From Diphasiastrum complanatum (taxonomy: Eukaryota; Streptophyta; Lycopodiopsida; Lycopodiales; Lycopodiaceae): DNA of 64,000 nt. Positions 1 to 11,770 of the stretch are shown piece by piece; positions within the stretch are counted from its first letter, which is position 1, and each line of letters starts with the position of its first letter. Where the stretch lies: assembly GCA_029204225.1 (NCBI GenBank), contig CM055097.1:8139411-8203410 (forward strand). Direction: 5' to 3'. The translations under genes and the position numbers were made by a program. The notes under the pieces are model-generated. The model did no database searches. It worked only from the letters and a program-made list of their open reading frames with translations, and had not been told where the DNA came from.

Positions 1-420
1 CTATCATCCAAAAGAGGTCATAAAAAAAGACGAATCCGTGCATTCAAGTAAGTTACAGCTTATTTGGTATTGAATATTGCTTGAACTTTTTGATTCAGTC
101 ATAATCACTAATTTTGTTATTTATTCATTTCAACTTTCTGTTGATTTGCTTATCATATACTGCTGTGAATACTATGAGTGTCCTAATTTCTACTGACATT
201 TTCATGAATATTATGTTTGCAATGCAGATCAGCATTGGTTGTTGAAGACCATTTGGCCGATGAGATTTCAATTGGAAACTCACTAGGCTCTATCTTGACT
301 TCTAAATCTATGAAATCAATGGTAAATAATAACAAAACGAAAAGTGTTAATACTATGAGGCTAATCACGTTTTTGTATTCTTTTATAGGTGCTGAAAGAA
401 GACCATAACATTCTCTCATG
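1..420. other. no gene recognised
   Basis: AT-rich sequence with short open frames only. A possible acceptor (tgcag near 226) precedes about 180 bases of open frame on the + strand. I cannot assign it to a family. It may belong to the decayed element that follows. Confidence 0.4.
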
Positions 421-1620
421 GATATTTAATAGAATATATATCCTGCTACCATAAAAAATCACATGGAGGGAGTTCCACTCAATATTCCTAAAATTGGCAC
501 AATCAACATTGAATGGCATTTAGCAGGAGATCTGAAGACATTAAAATGTATGTTCAATGTATCTCATGGCGCTAACTCTAAACACCCTTGTTTGTACTGC
601 ATGAAAACATCAAAAGACATGACAAGGAGTACATGAATATCAAGAGATCGAGAAGATCCTAATTGGAAACCTGCACTACCGATTCCTCTACGAAATGTTC
701 ATATCTGTACATTGCATGCGAGGTGCGTATTATAGAAAAAATAACATATCTTCACATCTTGTTTGCATGAAATTCCGACCAGAGGCCTCTACAAAGGAAG
801 CTATTTCCAGATTAGAGGATGTGTTGTCCAAAGCAGGCTTACATAAAGGCCACGTTAAAATAAAAAAAGATAACAAGCTATCAGGTTAAACAGGAGATAT
901 TCCATGTTGGAGGATCTAAAGCTCGAAGTTTTTTATCAAATTATTCTGGCAAACAATCTAAGGTTCAATACACAGTTTGGAAAGAAATTATTGCAGCAAC
1001 TCAAGATTTCGAAGAAGAAGGTTCTACTCGTATACACAAAGTAGAAGTTTGGAAAAAGTTAGACATGGTGAAATACTTGAGAAAAGATAAATTTTCAAAT
1101 ACTGATGTTCAAATGATACAGACAACAACCAATGAATTTGTGGATGTAGTTCAAAGTGCATGGGGTATTGATTAAATAACACATTATATGGTAAGATTTT
1201 GATTTTACACTACGATAGACAAATATGTGCAATTAAATTAGATACTTTTGGTACTAATTTAGATTATGTTTTTATGACATGCAGCACATATTACGACATC
1301 ATTCGACATTCTTTGCAAGAAATAGTAGAAGTCTTAGCATATGGTCATGGCAAGGAATGGAAAAATCTCATTGGCAAGCAAGAGCGGCATTTCATAAAAG
1401 TACACAACATGGCGGGACTAGCACAAAAAATAGCTATATACTGCAACTTTTCCAATGGTTTTACAGAAGAATCCAAATTCGTCATAATACAAATCGATGG
1501 ATTATAAAAAAATTTCAAAATCATGCAAATTTATACAAGCCAATAGGCTATAGACGCACAATTAAATTTTGTATATTATATAAAAATATTTACGAAGTAC
1601 AATTCAGTAGTATCTAATCT
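421..1620 (+). pseudogene. decayed transposase-like coding sequence
   Basis: Several broken + strand frames can be followed through this stretch. One near 465-600 reads WHLAGDLKTLK and, further on, HPCLYC. This resembles a region of some eukaryotic transposon proteins in which a WH.AGDLK segment precedes a CxxC pair. A second segment near 1340-1420 reads GMEKSHWQARAAFH followed by STQHGG, again typical of a conserved protein core and not random DNA. Stops and frame changes interrupt it at least four times, for example after MTRST near 635 and near 1170, so no intact protein is made. I do not recognise the superfamily with confidence. It could be one element with the H3/Ulp1-like pseudogene downstream, but nothing in the sequence proves that. 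Confidence 0.35.
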
Positions 1621-3149
1621 GCTTCCGATATTTCTTCCAATAAAAGTTGCAACTTAGAATCATGCAACAATTTTCTTCTTTCGTATGGATCCAATAGCTC
1701 ATAGTTTTCATGCTTACTTAGATCAACGTAAGCAGCATACACTGCAAAATGAGATGATCTAAGCATGGAATTCACTAGCTCCATATCCTAATATTCTAAC
1801 CGCAATAGTTTTCTTTACAAAAATTATTTTATGCACCTTATTGAAATTATGTCCTCCAAAAAAATGAGACAGTGCCTTGATTGCCATAATCATAGATTCA
1901 CCATGATGAAACTTTGAATGGGCAACACTTATCACATTATTCTTGAAGGACTTCAGATAGTGCCCCTGTGCATGATCTCTTGAAAATTCTCCAGCAGAAG
2001 ATCTCTGCCCTCCTCTACGAATTGCGAAATCATCAAGGAAAATTGTTTCCTGAAATGATAAAAAACAAAGTAAGCTCCAGTATATAATCTGACATAACAA
2101 ATCTACTAGTACTTGATAAGAGACAAAAACTTACGCATTCGGCTTTGTCTTCTCTGATTACTATCTCTCCATCAAGATTATGTCCTCCTTTCGATGTCAA
2201 TATTGTCGGTGAATAGACAGTTGGTTGTGGAAACCAAGTTGACTTTGGATTCTACAAAACTCCTCCTCAGAAGGTAGATCATCTTCTTTGTTGCACATTT
2301 CCTCCACAACCATTAATCTTTCCCTGAATAAAACTTATCATTATGTACATCGTCAACACCAGGGAGAAGATCATTAGCATCACAATCAATTACATCCGAA
2401 AATTTATCAAGCTCTTTGCTCAAAATGCAAAGAGTCTCAGCATCAGTGAAGTCAAAAAGATCCGATATATCCGATATTGTCAAAAAGGAATTACTATCTA
2501 TATCATAAGTAGGCAAAGTGATCAAAGATTTATCAGAAGGAGAAAGGGTAGTGAGTGTTCTAGGGCCTATAAAAGTAGCCCTATTTTGAGCAGGATCAAA
2601 ATCAGAACAATCATCTAAATTAACACTCATATCAATAAAAAAAGTATCCATATCTACAATCTTTGATTTTTCAGACTTTGTACCACTAGAAAAAGCTGCT
2701 TCAGAAGTGGAGGGCACAGCCTCCGAATCGTCAGAAATATTTAACAAAAGGAAAAAAAACAAAAGCAGACTGAAAATCAACAAATCTACATTTTTTTATT
2801 ATGAATTGGGCACTCATCTATAGACTTGAAATCATTATGTAACTTGGTAAACATTCTGTCAAGCTTAGCTTTATAGATATGCTTGTCGAGTGCCACCAGG
2901 TCCTGATAATGAATCATGTCCTTATTCTGAGCTCTGAATAGCGGAGTACCGAGCAGGGACTTAAATTTGAGATATATCTCAAAAATGCCTCCACACCAAG
3001 GTCCTCAGTTATAGAAGCTAGAATAAAAAGAAAAGAAGAAAAAAGGGATTTGAAATTGTTCAATCTATAAGTAATACCAAATTCATTAAAAAAAGAAAGC
3101 AAACTGGATTCAAAATTAGACATTTTGAACAAAAATAATAGAACTAAAG
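1621..3149. other. no gene recognised
   Basis: Contains a 113-codon (1759-2100) and a 156-codon (2313-2783) open frame on the minus strand. The second is acidic, rich in Asp, Ser and Thr after a hydrophobic start. Neither resembles a family I know and neither has convincing splice or start context. They may be remnants of transposon accessory proteins. Confidence 0.3.
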
Positions 3150-3930
3150 TTCCAAATATCGCTCTTAGGCGCAAACCGCAGGTCAAACAAGCATGTCAAG
3201 GCAACGTGCGCTCGAGAGAGATATTTGAAGTTGGAGTATCGGATCCGAGCGCAAGAACACCGAGCACAAAAAAAGAGGATGCGAAGTGCGATTGAATGCG
3301 ATAACGATGCAGTATCGGATCCAGGCGCATAATAGTCAACAAAAGGTAATGAGAGCAAGCGGCGCGCTTGAAATCGATATCCGGGAAAGCAATCGTAAAT
3401 TTGCGTGAAAATTCGAGCCGAAAAAGACCTATTTATTAAAAAAAAATCGCACGTGTGGAGGAGTGTCGAAGGAACACGTGTCGACATGTGATTGGTCAAA
3501 AATAAATGCGCCGTACCTAGAATGATTGATCTGACATCTGTCACGTGCGAGAATGACACAAGTCGATATCGGATTCACGCACGTGTCTCAGCCCACGTGG
3601 CCTCATAATTGAGTCATCATTGTCAATACGGACATTCCACGTGGCCTAATAATCTAACAACACGTGTCTTTGCCGTCTTTTCACACGTGCCTCAAAATTT
3701 CAATTTATTTCGCAAAATTTTCGCTTTTAGCTCCCAATATCGCTCTCAAGTGCACTCTTTCACCGTTCAAGCTTCCGCCTTCTCATAGTGCGCTCGAGTC
3801 CGATACCATTGGTAGTGCAATATCGCTTTCGAGTGCGCATCTCTTTTCTTCAAATAATCTGTGTAGATCTTGCGCTCGAAGCCGATATTCAGTTTTGGTA
3901 TCGATCTCAAGCGCCCTTTCATCGCAAATT
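3150..3930. repeat. island of repeated CGCTCGAG / GATATCG-type motifs in both orientations
   Basis: Related short motifs recur on both strands. 'Aatatcgct' followed by a CG-rich word occurs near 3155, 3736 and 3821. 'Gtgcgctcgag' occurs near 3206 and 3788. 'Gtatcgga' plus 'gcgc' occurs near 3238 and 3312. The two groups (3150-3420 and 3720-3920) flank the CACGTG cluster and partly mirror each other, as in the subterminal repeats of a DNA transposon. The local GC content is visibly higher than in the surrounding DNA. Confidence 0.45.
3450..3689. promoter_or_regulatory. cluster of eight CACGTG (G-box) palindromes
   Basis: CACGTG occurs at 3450, 3475, 3542, 3580, 3594, 3638, 3661 and 3684, eight copies in 240 bases where well under one is expected by chance. 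Three are followed by TC (CACGTGTC), the ABRE-like core bound by plant bZIP factors. Two are CCACGTGGCC, a perfect 10-base palindrome. The cluster lies about 300 bases upstream of the start of the H3/Ulp1-like pseudogene, so it may be its promoter or a transposon-terminal regulatory array. Factor binding is an inference from the motif. Confidence 0.6.
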
Positions 3931-3992
3931 CTTTGTTTTCATGCACTTTTGTTTTGTTCAATTTTCTTTTTGTTAATTTTCTTCTTCTGAAA

Positions 3993-5846
3993 ATGATGGC
4001 CAGGTCCAAATCCACCGCCCGTGCCATCACCACTGTACTGCCATCCCATTCCTGTATTCTCCCTGGTACTGGCCGTAGGCATGGCAGGAAGCAGGTCTGG
4101 CTGAAGGAGATCAGAAAACTCCAGAGATCAACTGAATTGTTGATCCCTAGAGCTCCTTTCGGCCGATTTGTTCGGAATGTCACTCTGTCACGGGTTGAAT
4201 GTTCGTTTTGCCATGACAGCCATGCAGGCCTTACAGGGTGCTGCAGATGATTTTTTGTCCCAGTTTTTTGAGGATACTTGTCTTTTGGCAGTGCATGGTA
4301 AACGTGTCACCATCATGCCAAAGGATCTCGTCATTCTCAAAAGGCTTTGGGACAGATATTTTGGTCTGCATGTTGATAATGCCAACACCTTCAGAGACCT
4401 GCCTCTAGATAGAACCAACATGCCTACTACCTCTAGGAGGAAGAGAAAGCAACCTATCCCCAAGAAGGCTGGATCTCGAAGGCCAGCTGCTTCCCTTCCT
4501 CTTGGACGTATCCCAGCCAAGAGACCCCGGGGTCTTCCTGAGCTTTGAGTCAGATGCTAGAGAATCTGAATCGGATCGAGAACCTTCACCCCTTCCTCCT
4601 CCTGTTAATCGTCTAGCTCCTCAGCAGGTTTCATCACCAAAAGTGTTGATTACCCAAGAGGAGCTAGACAAAATAACAGAGAAATCTGTAAATATTGTTT
4701 CCACTTCAATTTCTGCTCCTGTACATAATCTTTTTGTGAGAATTCCATACGATCCAGCCCAGGTTTTTTTTATTCTGACCATTATAATCAATACGAGACC
4801 TACCTAGCTAAGAAAATTGATCTTCTCGACAACTTTTTTGATTTTTTTCTTCCAGATACACGTAGAAGCTTTAGATTAGGTCCCAAATTTTGTGTCGAGC
4901 TAAAAGATAAGACCTCAAAAATTTCAGATGCAATAGTAGAGGCTGGAGTTTCTTTTTTGTAGAATAGTATTAGTTTCGATTCCCATGGTACAGTTTTTGT
5001 AGTTAGTCCATTTTTCATGGGAGTGGTAAAGGCGAAAGAAGCCAATTTTGAGAAGGCTGTCTATTTTATCGAGTGCAGTCCTATGGCAAAATTTCATTTG
5101 ATTCCATATAAAAATAAGTAAGGATTGCTCTTTTGTTTTTGTTGCTTTAATTTGGATTGTTGCATGCCTCATTGCTTTAATAAGAACATAATTTTTTCAT
5201 AATATGAATTTAACGATATTTGTATCTTGGTGGTTGCAGTCGATATTGGACGCTAAACATTCTTTTTGTAAAGATAAATAAGGAGGGAGTATCAAATTTT
5301 CTATGTGTAAAATTAAACTCAGCTGCAAATACACATAGAGAATTTGATTCTCTACTTCATGATGTCGTTCGAAAAATACCGACAACGACAACTTCAATTG
5401 GAGATATAACCATTAAATTTCTCAAGGTATATTCAATTTATCTCTGATATGCATGTATTTCTTTTTTCATTCAAATGTATCGTCATAGCATCAATTAAAT
5501 TTCTATCATAATATTACTAATTTTCGTGCTATATATGCAGTGTGTACAGCAAAATGACGCTTTTAGTTGTGCATGGTCCGTCTTGTACAATACGAAGCTA
5601 TTTTTTGAATGGTATAATTTACAAACGAATGTAGATATTGAAAAGGTAATATTCTATTCATTTGTAGTTCATTTCATTCTGATTCATATTTTATTACTAT
5701 AATTGTTTGTAATTTGCTGATTCTCGTGTTTTGTGATGATAGTTCATCTTGAGCTATATACTCTTGATGATGTATATAGATTTCGGCTTTCAGAAATAGA
5801 TTTTCCTCCTGTTGATGTTCTGAAATCCAAAATTTTGGCCTTCTAA
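3993..5846 (+). pseudogene. histone H3-like (CENH3-like) region joined to Ulp1-like protease region, broken
   Basis: The first part (ATG at 3993 or 3996) reads MARSKSTARA, a short tail, then EIRKLQRSTELLIP and PFGRFVR. After a frame change near 4190 it reads ALQGAADDFLSQFFEDT, then GKRVTIMPKD. These align along the histone H3 fold; the LLIP..PF.R.VR form is closer to CENH3 than to canonical H3. A basic, NLS-like linker (SRRKRKQPIPKK, then KRPR) and an acidic stretch follow. From about 4770 the protein resembles a C48 Ulp1 protease: FHLIPYKN, then RYWTLNIL, KLNSAANTH and QQNDAFSCAW. Exons end at 5117, 5426 and 5645 and resume at 5240, 5541 and 5754 in compatible phases; the stop is at 5844. 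Damage: frame changes near 4190 and 4500-4545, one at an 8-T run (4764-4771), and a TAG at 4960. The expected catalytic His and Asp are Tyr and Asn; the Cys remains. Probably transposon-borne. Confidence 0.55.
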
Positions 5847-6734
5847 TAAGATCGAAATGATAGTTTTGACCTTTTCCTTTTTCGAAATGATCCTCTTGAT
5901 GATGGATGCATCAAAACCCAAGAGTTTTTTGAATATTTTCTTGGCACCCATAATCCATTATCATTTGTCTTGTTGAATAGAAGAACAGAGTCGATTGAGG
6001 AGCACGGCTTCCTTGATGGCGCCATTCGTAATTTGCATGCAAAAATCTGAAATAATGAACTATGAATCTGAAAATTTGGGTAGACAAAAAGCCATGAATT
6101 TGAGAAAAAGTGTTGGCGAAAATTTGAACCACTGATCTATTTGGCGCCACAAATTAACTCTGGTTAACCCTGTTAACCATGGTTTGACAATGCATATACA
6201 TTAATGGTGCATCGATTTTCTCATCTCAACCATCTGTCATATTCATTTTCAATATTTTTGGGTCTCTTCGGGCAATGAGGAGCTGGAAGGGCAGGCCTCT
6301 TGTGCTTTGCCTATCTCCTAGAATGCTCGGAGGCTAGATCGGTAATGGATCTTCTAGGTGATTCTATTATAAGAAAGGGTTGTTGAGATTTGTTTGTTTG
6401 ATCAACTTAATCTTAGCGGAAACTTGGATCCGTGAGAAGTTGATGCAAGGAAGTAAATTCTCTTTGAATGATATATTCTTTTGAAATAATCTCAGATTGA
6501 GATTTTGGTTTCTTATTCTATGAAATAGCACTCTTTGAGAGCTATTTTCTCTTACGTTAGCTGGGCTATAGGATTCTCAATTAAATTTGTAATATTTACA
6601 AAATTTGTAACATGTACAAATTTGGGTGTGTAATAAATGCTATGTATTGAAGCATAGTGGGATTATGTTTTCTTTGTGCAAGTTTTGAATCACCATGTGT
6701 TCATTTGACTGAGTGTAAAAGAGTGTAAATTTGA
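5847..6734. other. no gene recognised
   Basis: AT-rich DNA without a convincing gene. It includes the first copy (6299-6352) of a 53-base direct repeat whose second copy is at 7420-7472. Confidence 0.4.
6299..6352 (+). repeat. direct repeat copy 1 (with 7420-7472)
   Basis: The words 'tttgcctatctcctagaatg', 'ctagatcggta' and 'tggatc' occur in the same order and spacing here and at 7420-7472, with only a few mismatches, 1.1 kb apart in the same orientation. This could be the end of a short retroelement or a local duplication. No flanking target-site duplication was identified. Confidence 0.6.
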
Positions 6735-7040
6735 CTAAGAGTGTAAAAGATCTTGTCACAACCTCATAAGAAGTAAACAAAACTTTGTAAAAGGATTAAA
6801 ATAATGTCGAAACCCTAGTCTAAGCAGTGTAAAAGATCCTGCCAATAACCTCACACAAGAATTGAACAGAACCTTGCAAAAGTGTCAGAAATGCCTCAGA
6901 ACCCTAGCCCCCTTGTAGTTAAAGATCATGTCAACAATCTCACAATGTTATAAGAATAAAACATAACCTTGCACTCTTGTAGTAAACCCTGCAAAAGGAT
7001 GAAAAAATGGAAAACTCTAGCCCACCTGTAGAAGATCCCG
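6735..7040 (+). repeat. about three degenerate tandem units of roughly 90-100 bases
   Basis: Each unit starts with a variant of 'gtgtaaaagatcctgtcaac', continues with 'aacctcacaa', then 'aaccttgcaaaag', and ends with 'aaaccctagcc' or a similar word. Units begin near 6735, 6828 and 6920, and a fourth partial unit follows. They are too diverged to be recent. Confidence 0.5.
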
Positions 7041-7419
7041 TAAACGGCTTAAAAAATGACAATGCAAAATCCCATAGCATTTGTTTTGTTTTGTGAACGT
7101 TGTGTGACTTTAGTAAATTCCTTGAAGCCTTCTTAATTTGGCACACCAATTTTCAGAGGGTCTCCAGTTCTTGGAAATATCCAACCTCTTGGAATTTGAA
7201 TGCTACCTCCTGGCCAGATGATATCCTGCAGTGCTTGTGCATGGCTTATTTGCAGTGCAACAGGTATTGCTTGCTCCTTATGAGAAGGCGGAACACGCCA
7301 GAGTCTGGTATCATCATTCCAGTAGCCAACTGCTCCATGCTCTATATACCCTCACCAATGTCTATGAGGATTTTGGGGGAGTCTTGCAGTCGTTATGTTG
7401 TTGGACTATGAAGCGCTTC

Positions 7420-7472
7420 TCTTGTGATTTGCCTATCTCCTAGAATGCTCGAGGGCTAGATCGGTATTGGAT
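7420..7472 (+). repeat. direct repeat copy 2 (with 6299-6352)
   Basis: Second copy of the 53-base repeat described at 6299-6352. Sequence upstream (7100-7410) has a 70-codon open frame of unknown nature. Confidence 0.6.
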
Positions 7473-10400
7473 CAAGGTTTGGTTGGGATGATTTTGTCTA
7501 CAACATTCTTCCTTGATGTTCTAGGAGCTCTATCTCGGTTGGAGTCTTGGGGTACGTTTTAGCTACACAAAAATTTCAACACAGGCCGGTGAAAAGTTAC
7601 AAGGGCTTGTCAGCACAATCCATCCAATTGGCAAAGATCATTTGTGGAAAGCTACCACAAAGTTTAAGATTTTGAAAAAGCAATTCAATGTTGTACTAGA
7701 GTTTTTGGTCTATATGACAATCTTCCACTCATTTTTCATTTATATTTTATTCTAAGGTTAGTTTTTTACTATTTTCATCTGCAATTCTTGTCTCCCCCCC
7801 TCTCTAGTTATTTTGTATCAGATTGCCTCAGAGGATAACAAAAATGTTTTTGTTTCTCTCATCCTTGTTGGTTTCGTCTAGATTAAGGACTTTGGCTACT
7901 TTTGTGATATTTTTATAAGCCTTCTGCTTTGCTTTATTGCTGGCCTTTGTGCCATTATTAATTATCCTCAAGACATAAATTCAACCTTAAGGTTGATCAC
8001 ATGCAAGACCCCTCTCGTTTCATTCCAATCATGTTCATTCCTTCACCTTCACAAGTAACATAGGCTAGGTTTGTGCCGGAGTACCAACCAACAACACTAG
8101 AGTTAGCATCTGATGCGTTGGTGGATTTTGAACACGTCAATCATTATTGCGCCACCATCGCCACCCTTCCAAATAGCCTCCGCCTGGCCTAAAAGTGTCT
8201 CCGCCCCCCCTTTACACCGACCATCATCCCACCACCCTCATCCAATGTTACAATGTTGCGATGACACAATATAACCTTGTCACCCAAGATCCAACCATAT
8301 GCCATCCTTGCACAATTTTCGACTTCCCTTTCATTGCCTCCACCACCACCATTGATTATCAACAAATTTTGTTAAGCTTCCCCACTTCGACCTGCAGATT
8401 GGGGAAGATCCCACTGTCGACCAAGAAATCTAGTATACTTTCCAAATTGATGACTCCTTTGAATCTCTGCCACAATCCCCATCCATGTTTCATCTTGAAC
8501 ACCATTCTCCACTTCCCCTTCTTGAGCAGCTTGATGACATTCCATCCACTCCATGCGTTCCACTGCACAAGGATGACTCCTATAGAAGACCTACAAAAAT
8601 ATATCAACAGTGGTACTAGCAAATCGTCCAATGACCTCGTTGGATTAGCCGTCCCTCTTCATCGAACAATATCTCTCTATAAGATGGTTGTCAATGGAAA
8701 CTTGTCCACATGCTAGGATGAAGTGCTAGTGGGCCAGTTTAGAATCAAATGATGGAACTTTACTCTATAAATCCATAAACTCTTGGAAATAAGAGTCCAA
8801 ACTCTTTGTCCCCATTTTGCAATTGATAAACTTTTGATATAAATATGAATCTTCTACCAACACAAATGATTTTATGAATGATTCCATGAAAATTTTTCAT
8901 GTAGTGGGCTTTGGTTGCATATCACGCCACCATGATGATTCTTTTCCATGGAAAAATAGAACCATGCTCTCAATTTTCTTAATTCCATGAAGATTGAAAT
9001 AACTATTCAATTTCGTTGACTAGTCCTCAACTACCTCCAATTTCTCTCTTTCTTTTCCCCCAATTACAATTTTGGTTGGAAACCCAATTTCGTTAAGGAC
9101 TATGCCTTGACCTGATTCAACAAAATTTCTATTTGTTGATCCTACAAACTGTTTCGATTCTTCATTTCCATGAGTGCCACACTCAACTGCTGGCAAATCT
9201 AGAGATGGGTCTGCATTGGAGATGTTCCACTCACACTTGCAGTTCAATCAGCCATAAAAATGACCTATTATAGGAAATTGCTATTATCAGTTGATAGATC
9301 AAAAATCTTTTAAACATGAAACTAATTGTGACCTCAAAATTAGACAGATTTAAATCAATAAGGCCATTCATTAATCAAGGCAAATTTGATTAATTAGTAA
9401 AGGGATTTCGAAAACATTGAAACAATTTGAAGTCGTAAAATAATTTGTGTAGCTAAAAGTTTAGATTCTTGTCCAATGTAAACCAAAAAGTGTGAAAATT
9501 GATTTTCATTACCAAAACTTTGTTTCACCGCTAAATAGTTTAGATCGTGATAATTCTATAATGTCCCACATGCGTTAAACCAATATGTAGTGATTTCTAG
9601 TAAAGTAACATCTTTTACATAAATTGGCTATCAAACTGCAAATTTTATTTTTTAATTGGATTTTACAAAAAATATATCCAAGCATGAAATTTCAATGCAG
9701 ATTATTGTCTTACGTTCCAAAAAATACCCAGTGATGCAAAAATGATTTTTCGATAGAGAAAAAACAACCTGCTGCTCACTTTCGACATGCAATCATAAGC
9801 TTATCGAAATTTTGTCAATTTTTACACTATAACTATCGACGATCCTAACTTTGGCTACAGAGCACCAAATTTCATGTTGTGAAGCACATAATAGAGGGAG
9901 ATGAGGTTAGCAAAGAGAGCTTCCATTAGAGGCCAAGCTATCCACACATGCGAGCAACAAAGGCCCAAATAATCTATAGGACGCTTGACACACTTTCTGT
10001 AAGGCTATAACTTGGAAATGACTTGTATGCTTCTAAACACTCATTAGATAAGAAAAGGCCTCTAACTAGTTCAAATATGTAACATATGGATATTAAAAGC
10101 GAAAATCACTTTTTTGGAAGCACTCATGCATGCAACTTCATCGCTTCTGCACAAGCCTCAAGCAACTGAAACATGTATATGATAGCTTGATTCATAGGTC
10201 AAAGGCATACAAAGTTATTTGTATAGGCATCTCTTTCAAAGAGACCAAGGAATCGAAGCACAAAACATTAAAAAAAACATGAAGTTCATAAGTTTTTTGA
10301 GCTTTTTCAACCTTGTTCATCTTCTACAAGTTGAATCTATTATCCACAACTACTACTTCTAATCATCTTAAAGAGTGTGCATGCAAAGTTTACGACACAC

Positions 10401-11445
10401 CCCGATTGTATATATTTCACCAAAAAAGCATATCTTTTTTACCAAATTTTGACTTTTTTCACACATTCTAATGGATCTTAACCTCATGCAAGTGAAAGTA
10501 GACCTTAATTCCCCCAATTCGATCTCATGCATATATTGAAAGCTCTAATTTTGCACCATATTGAATCTTGCTAGTTATTTCTAGTAAAAACCATTAAATT
10601 TGACCAGTTTTGACAAGAAACCCATAGTCTAGATTCAATATCTATGATTTAATTGGCATGCAATTATTAGAACCTGTCATACTGACTGAAAAACAACAAG
10701 TACTTTCCTAAAAATCATCAACATACAATACATTTCATGGAATTCAAGCTAAAACTATGAATACTAATAAAAAATCGTTGAACTTCAAGTGAATTATAGT
10801 TACAATATCCATAACACTGATTTTTAGGCTAAGAACTATCAAGATCCTGATAAACGATATACTTGGAGGTCAATTCCACCACCAAGAAAAAAACAAAGAG
10901 CTATTACCAAAAAGCTGCAAGAAGCAAAAAGCATCTCATAAAGATCGCATATCCCCTACTGCAAAGACCAAAAGGAAAACTTTGGAGCCAAATCCACCCA
11001 ACCCAAGAGAAACTGAAGATCAATCATAATCTGGACGTGGAGTAGGGCAAGTTTCTGTAGGTATATATAAACCCTAGGAATATTTCCTCCAAAACTCTAA
11101 TCCTTTACTGAAATCATAATCATAATCATAATCCTTTACATTTACTATTGATAATCATCTTGACTTTATCAAATAAACCTTACAAATGTGTAAGTTATAC
11201 TTATTATGAAGAGACAATTATATATTATACACGGTAATGTGTGTTTAATATAAATAATAAATATGTATTCTCCAGCTATAAATAATATATATATATATAC
11301 TTTTAGCAATTTTCCAGCATTGCTTTATGCTTGGTAAGGCCCCGAGAACCAGGGCCTTTCCTTACATGTGAAATCAGTTTTTGCTTTTCATAAAGGAAAT
11401 GGAAGCGCTTTTTCTATGCGACCTGTGCACTTGTTTCTTTTTTCA
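7473..11445. other. long intergenic stretch, no gene recognised
   Basis: Four kilobases of mostly AT-rich DNA. It includes a Pro/Ser/Thr-rich 173-codon open frame at 8195-8716 that resembles no family I know, several poly-A/T tracts, and (aatcat)n-like repeats near 11115-11140. No splice-bounded coding exons were convincing. Confidence 0.4.
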
Positions 11446-11492
11446 TTTTTTTACATGTACCTTTCGGGTGGCGGAAGGTGCATGTAAAAAAA
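11446..11492. repeat. imperfect 18-base-arm hairpin
   Basis: The arm 'tttttttacatgtaccttt' and the later 'aaggtgcatgtaaaaaaa' are inverted complements with one mismatch around an 8-10 base GC-rich loop. It lies about 300 bases upstream of the PDF-PPR start codon. It could be a small fold-back element or simply structured DNA. Confidence 0.6.
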
Positions 11493-11770
11493 CAATCACG
11501 GCAAAAAAAGGTTGAGAAAAAAAAGCTTAAATTGTTTTCACATTGACGAAGGTCCGCCTCGTTGGCTGCCCCCAAAGAAGGGACTTCTGCCTCAGACCTC
11601 TGGCCTCAACCGAAGTCCCTTCCCCAGGGAACATCTTGGTGGCATTTACCTCCACCCAAGGAATGTGATCTGAAACCACCCTTGATTTTTAGGGTCTTTT
11701 GGTTTGGAGGTGGGTATTGTCCTTTTACTTTTGATCAATCAAGCAAAACTCACAACGAAGCATATCAGGC

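Noticed and set aside
2313-2783. 156-codon minus-strand frame with an apparent signal-like hydrophobic start
   Set aside because: The hydrophobic start comes from a T-rich tract; the rest is acidic and matches nothing known to me.
6299-7472. 53-base direct repeats as LTRs of a 1.1 kb element
   Set aside because: No TG/CA ends, primer site or polypurine tract beside them.
8195-8716. 173-codon frame as a gene
   Set aside because: Biased Pro/Thr/Leu composition, no recognisable domain, no splice or start support.
11070-11085. AAACCCTA words as interstitial telomere sequence
   Set aside because: Isolated single copies, not tandem.
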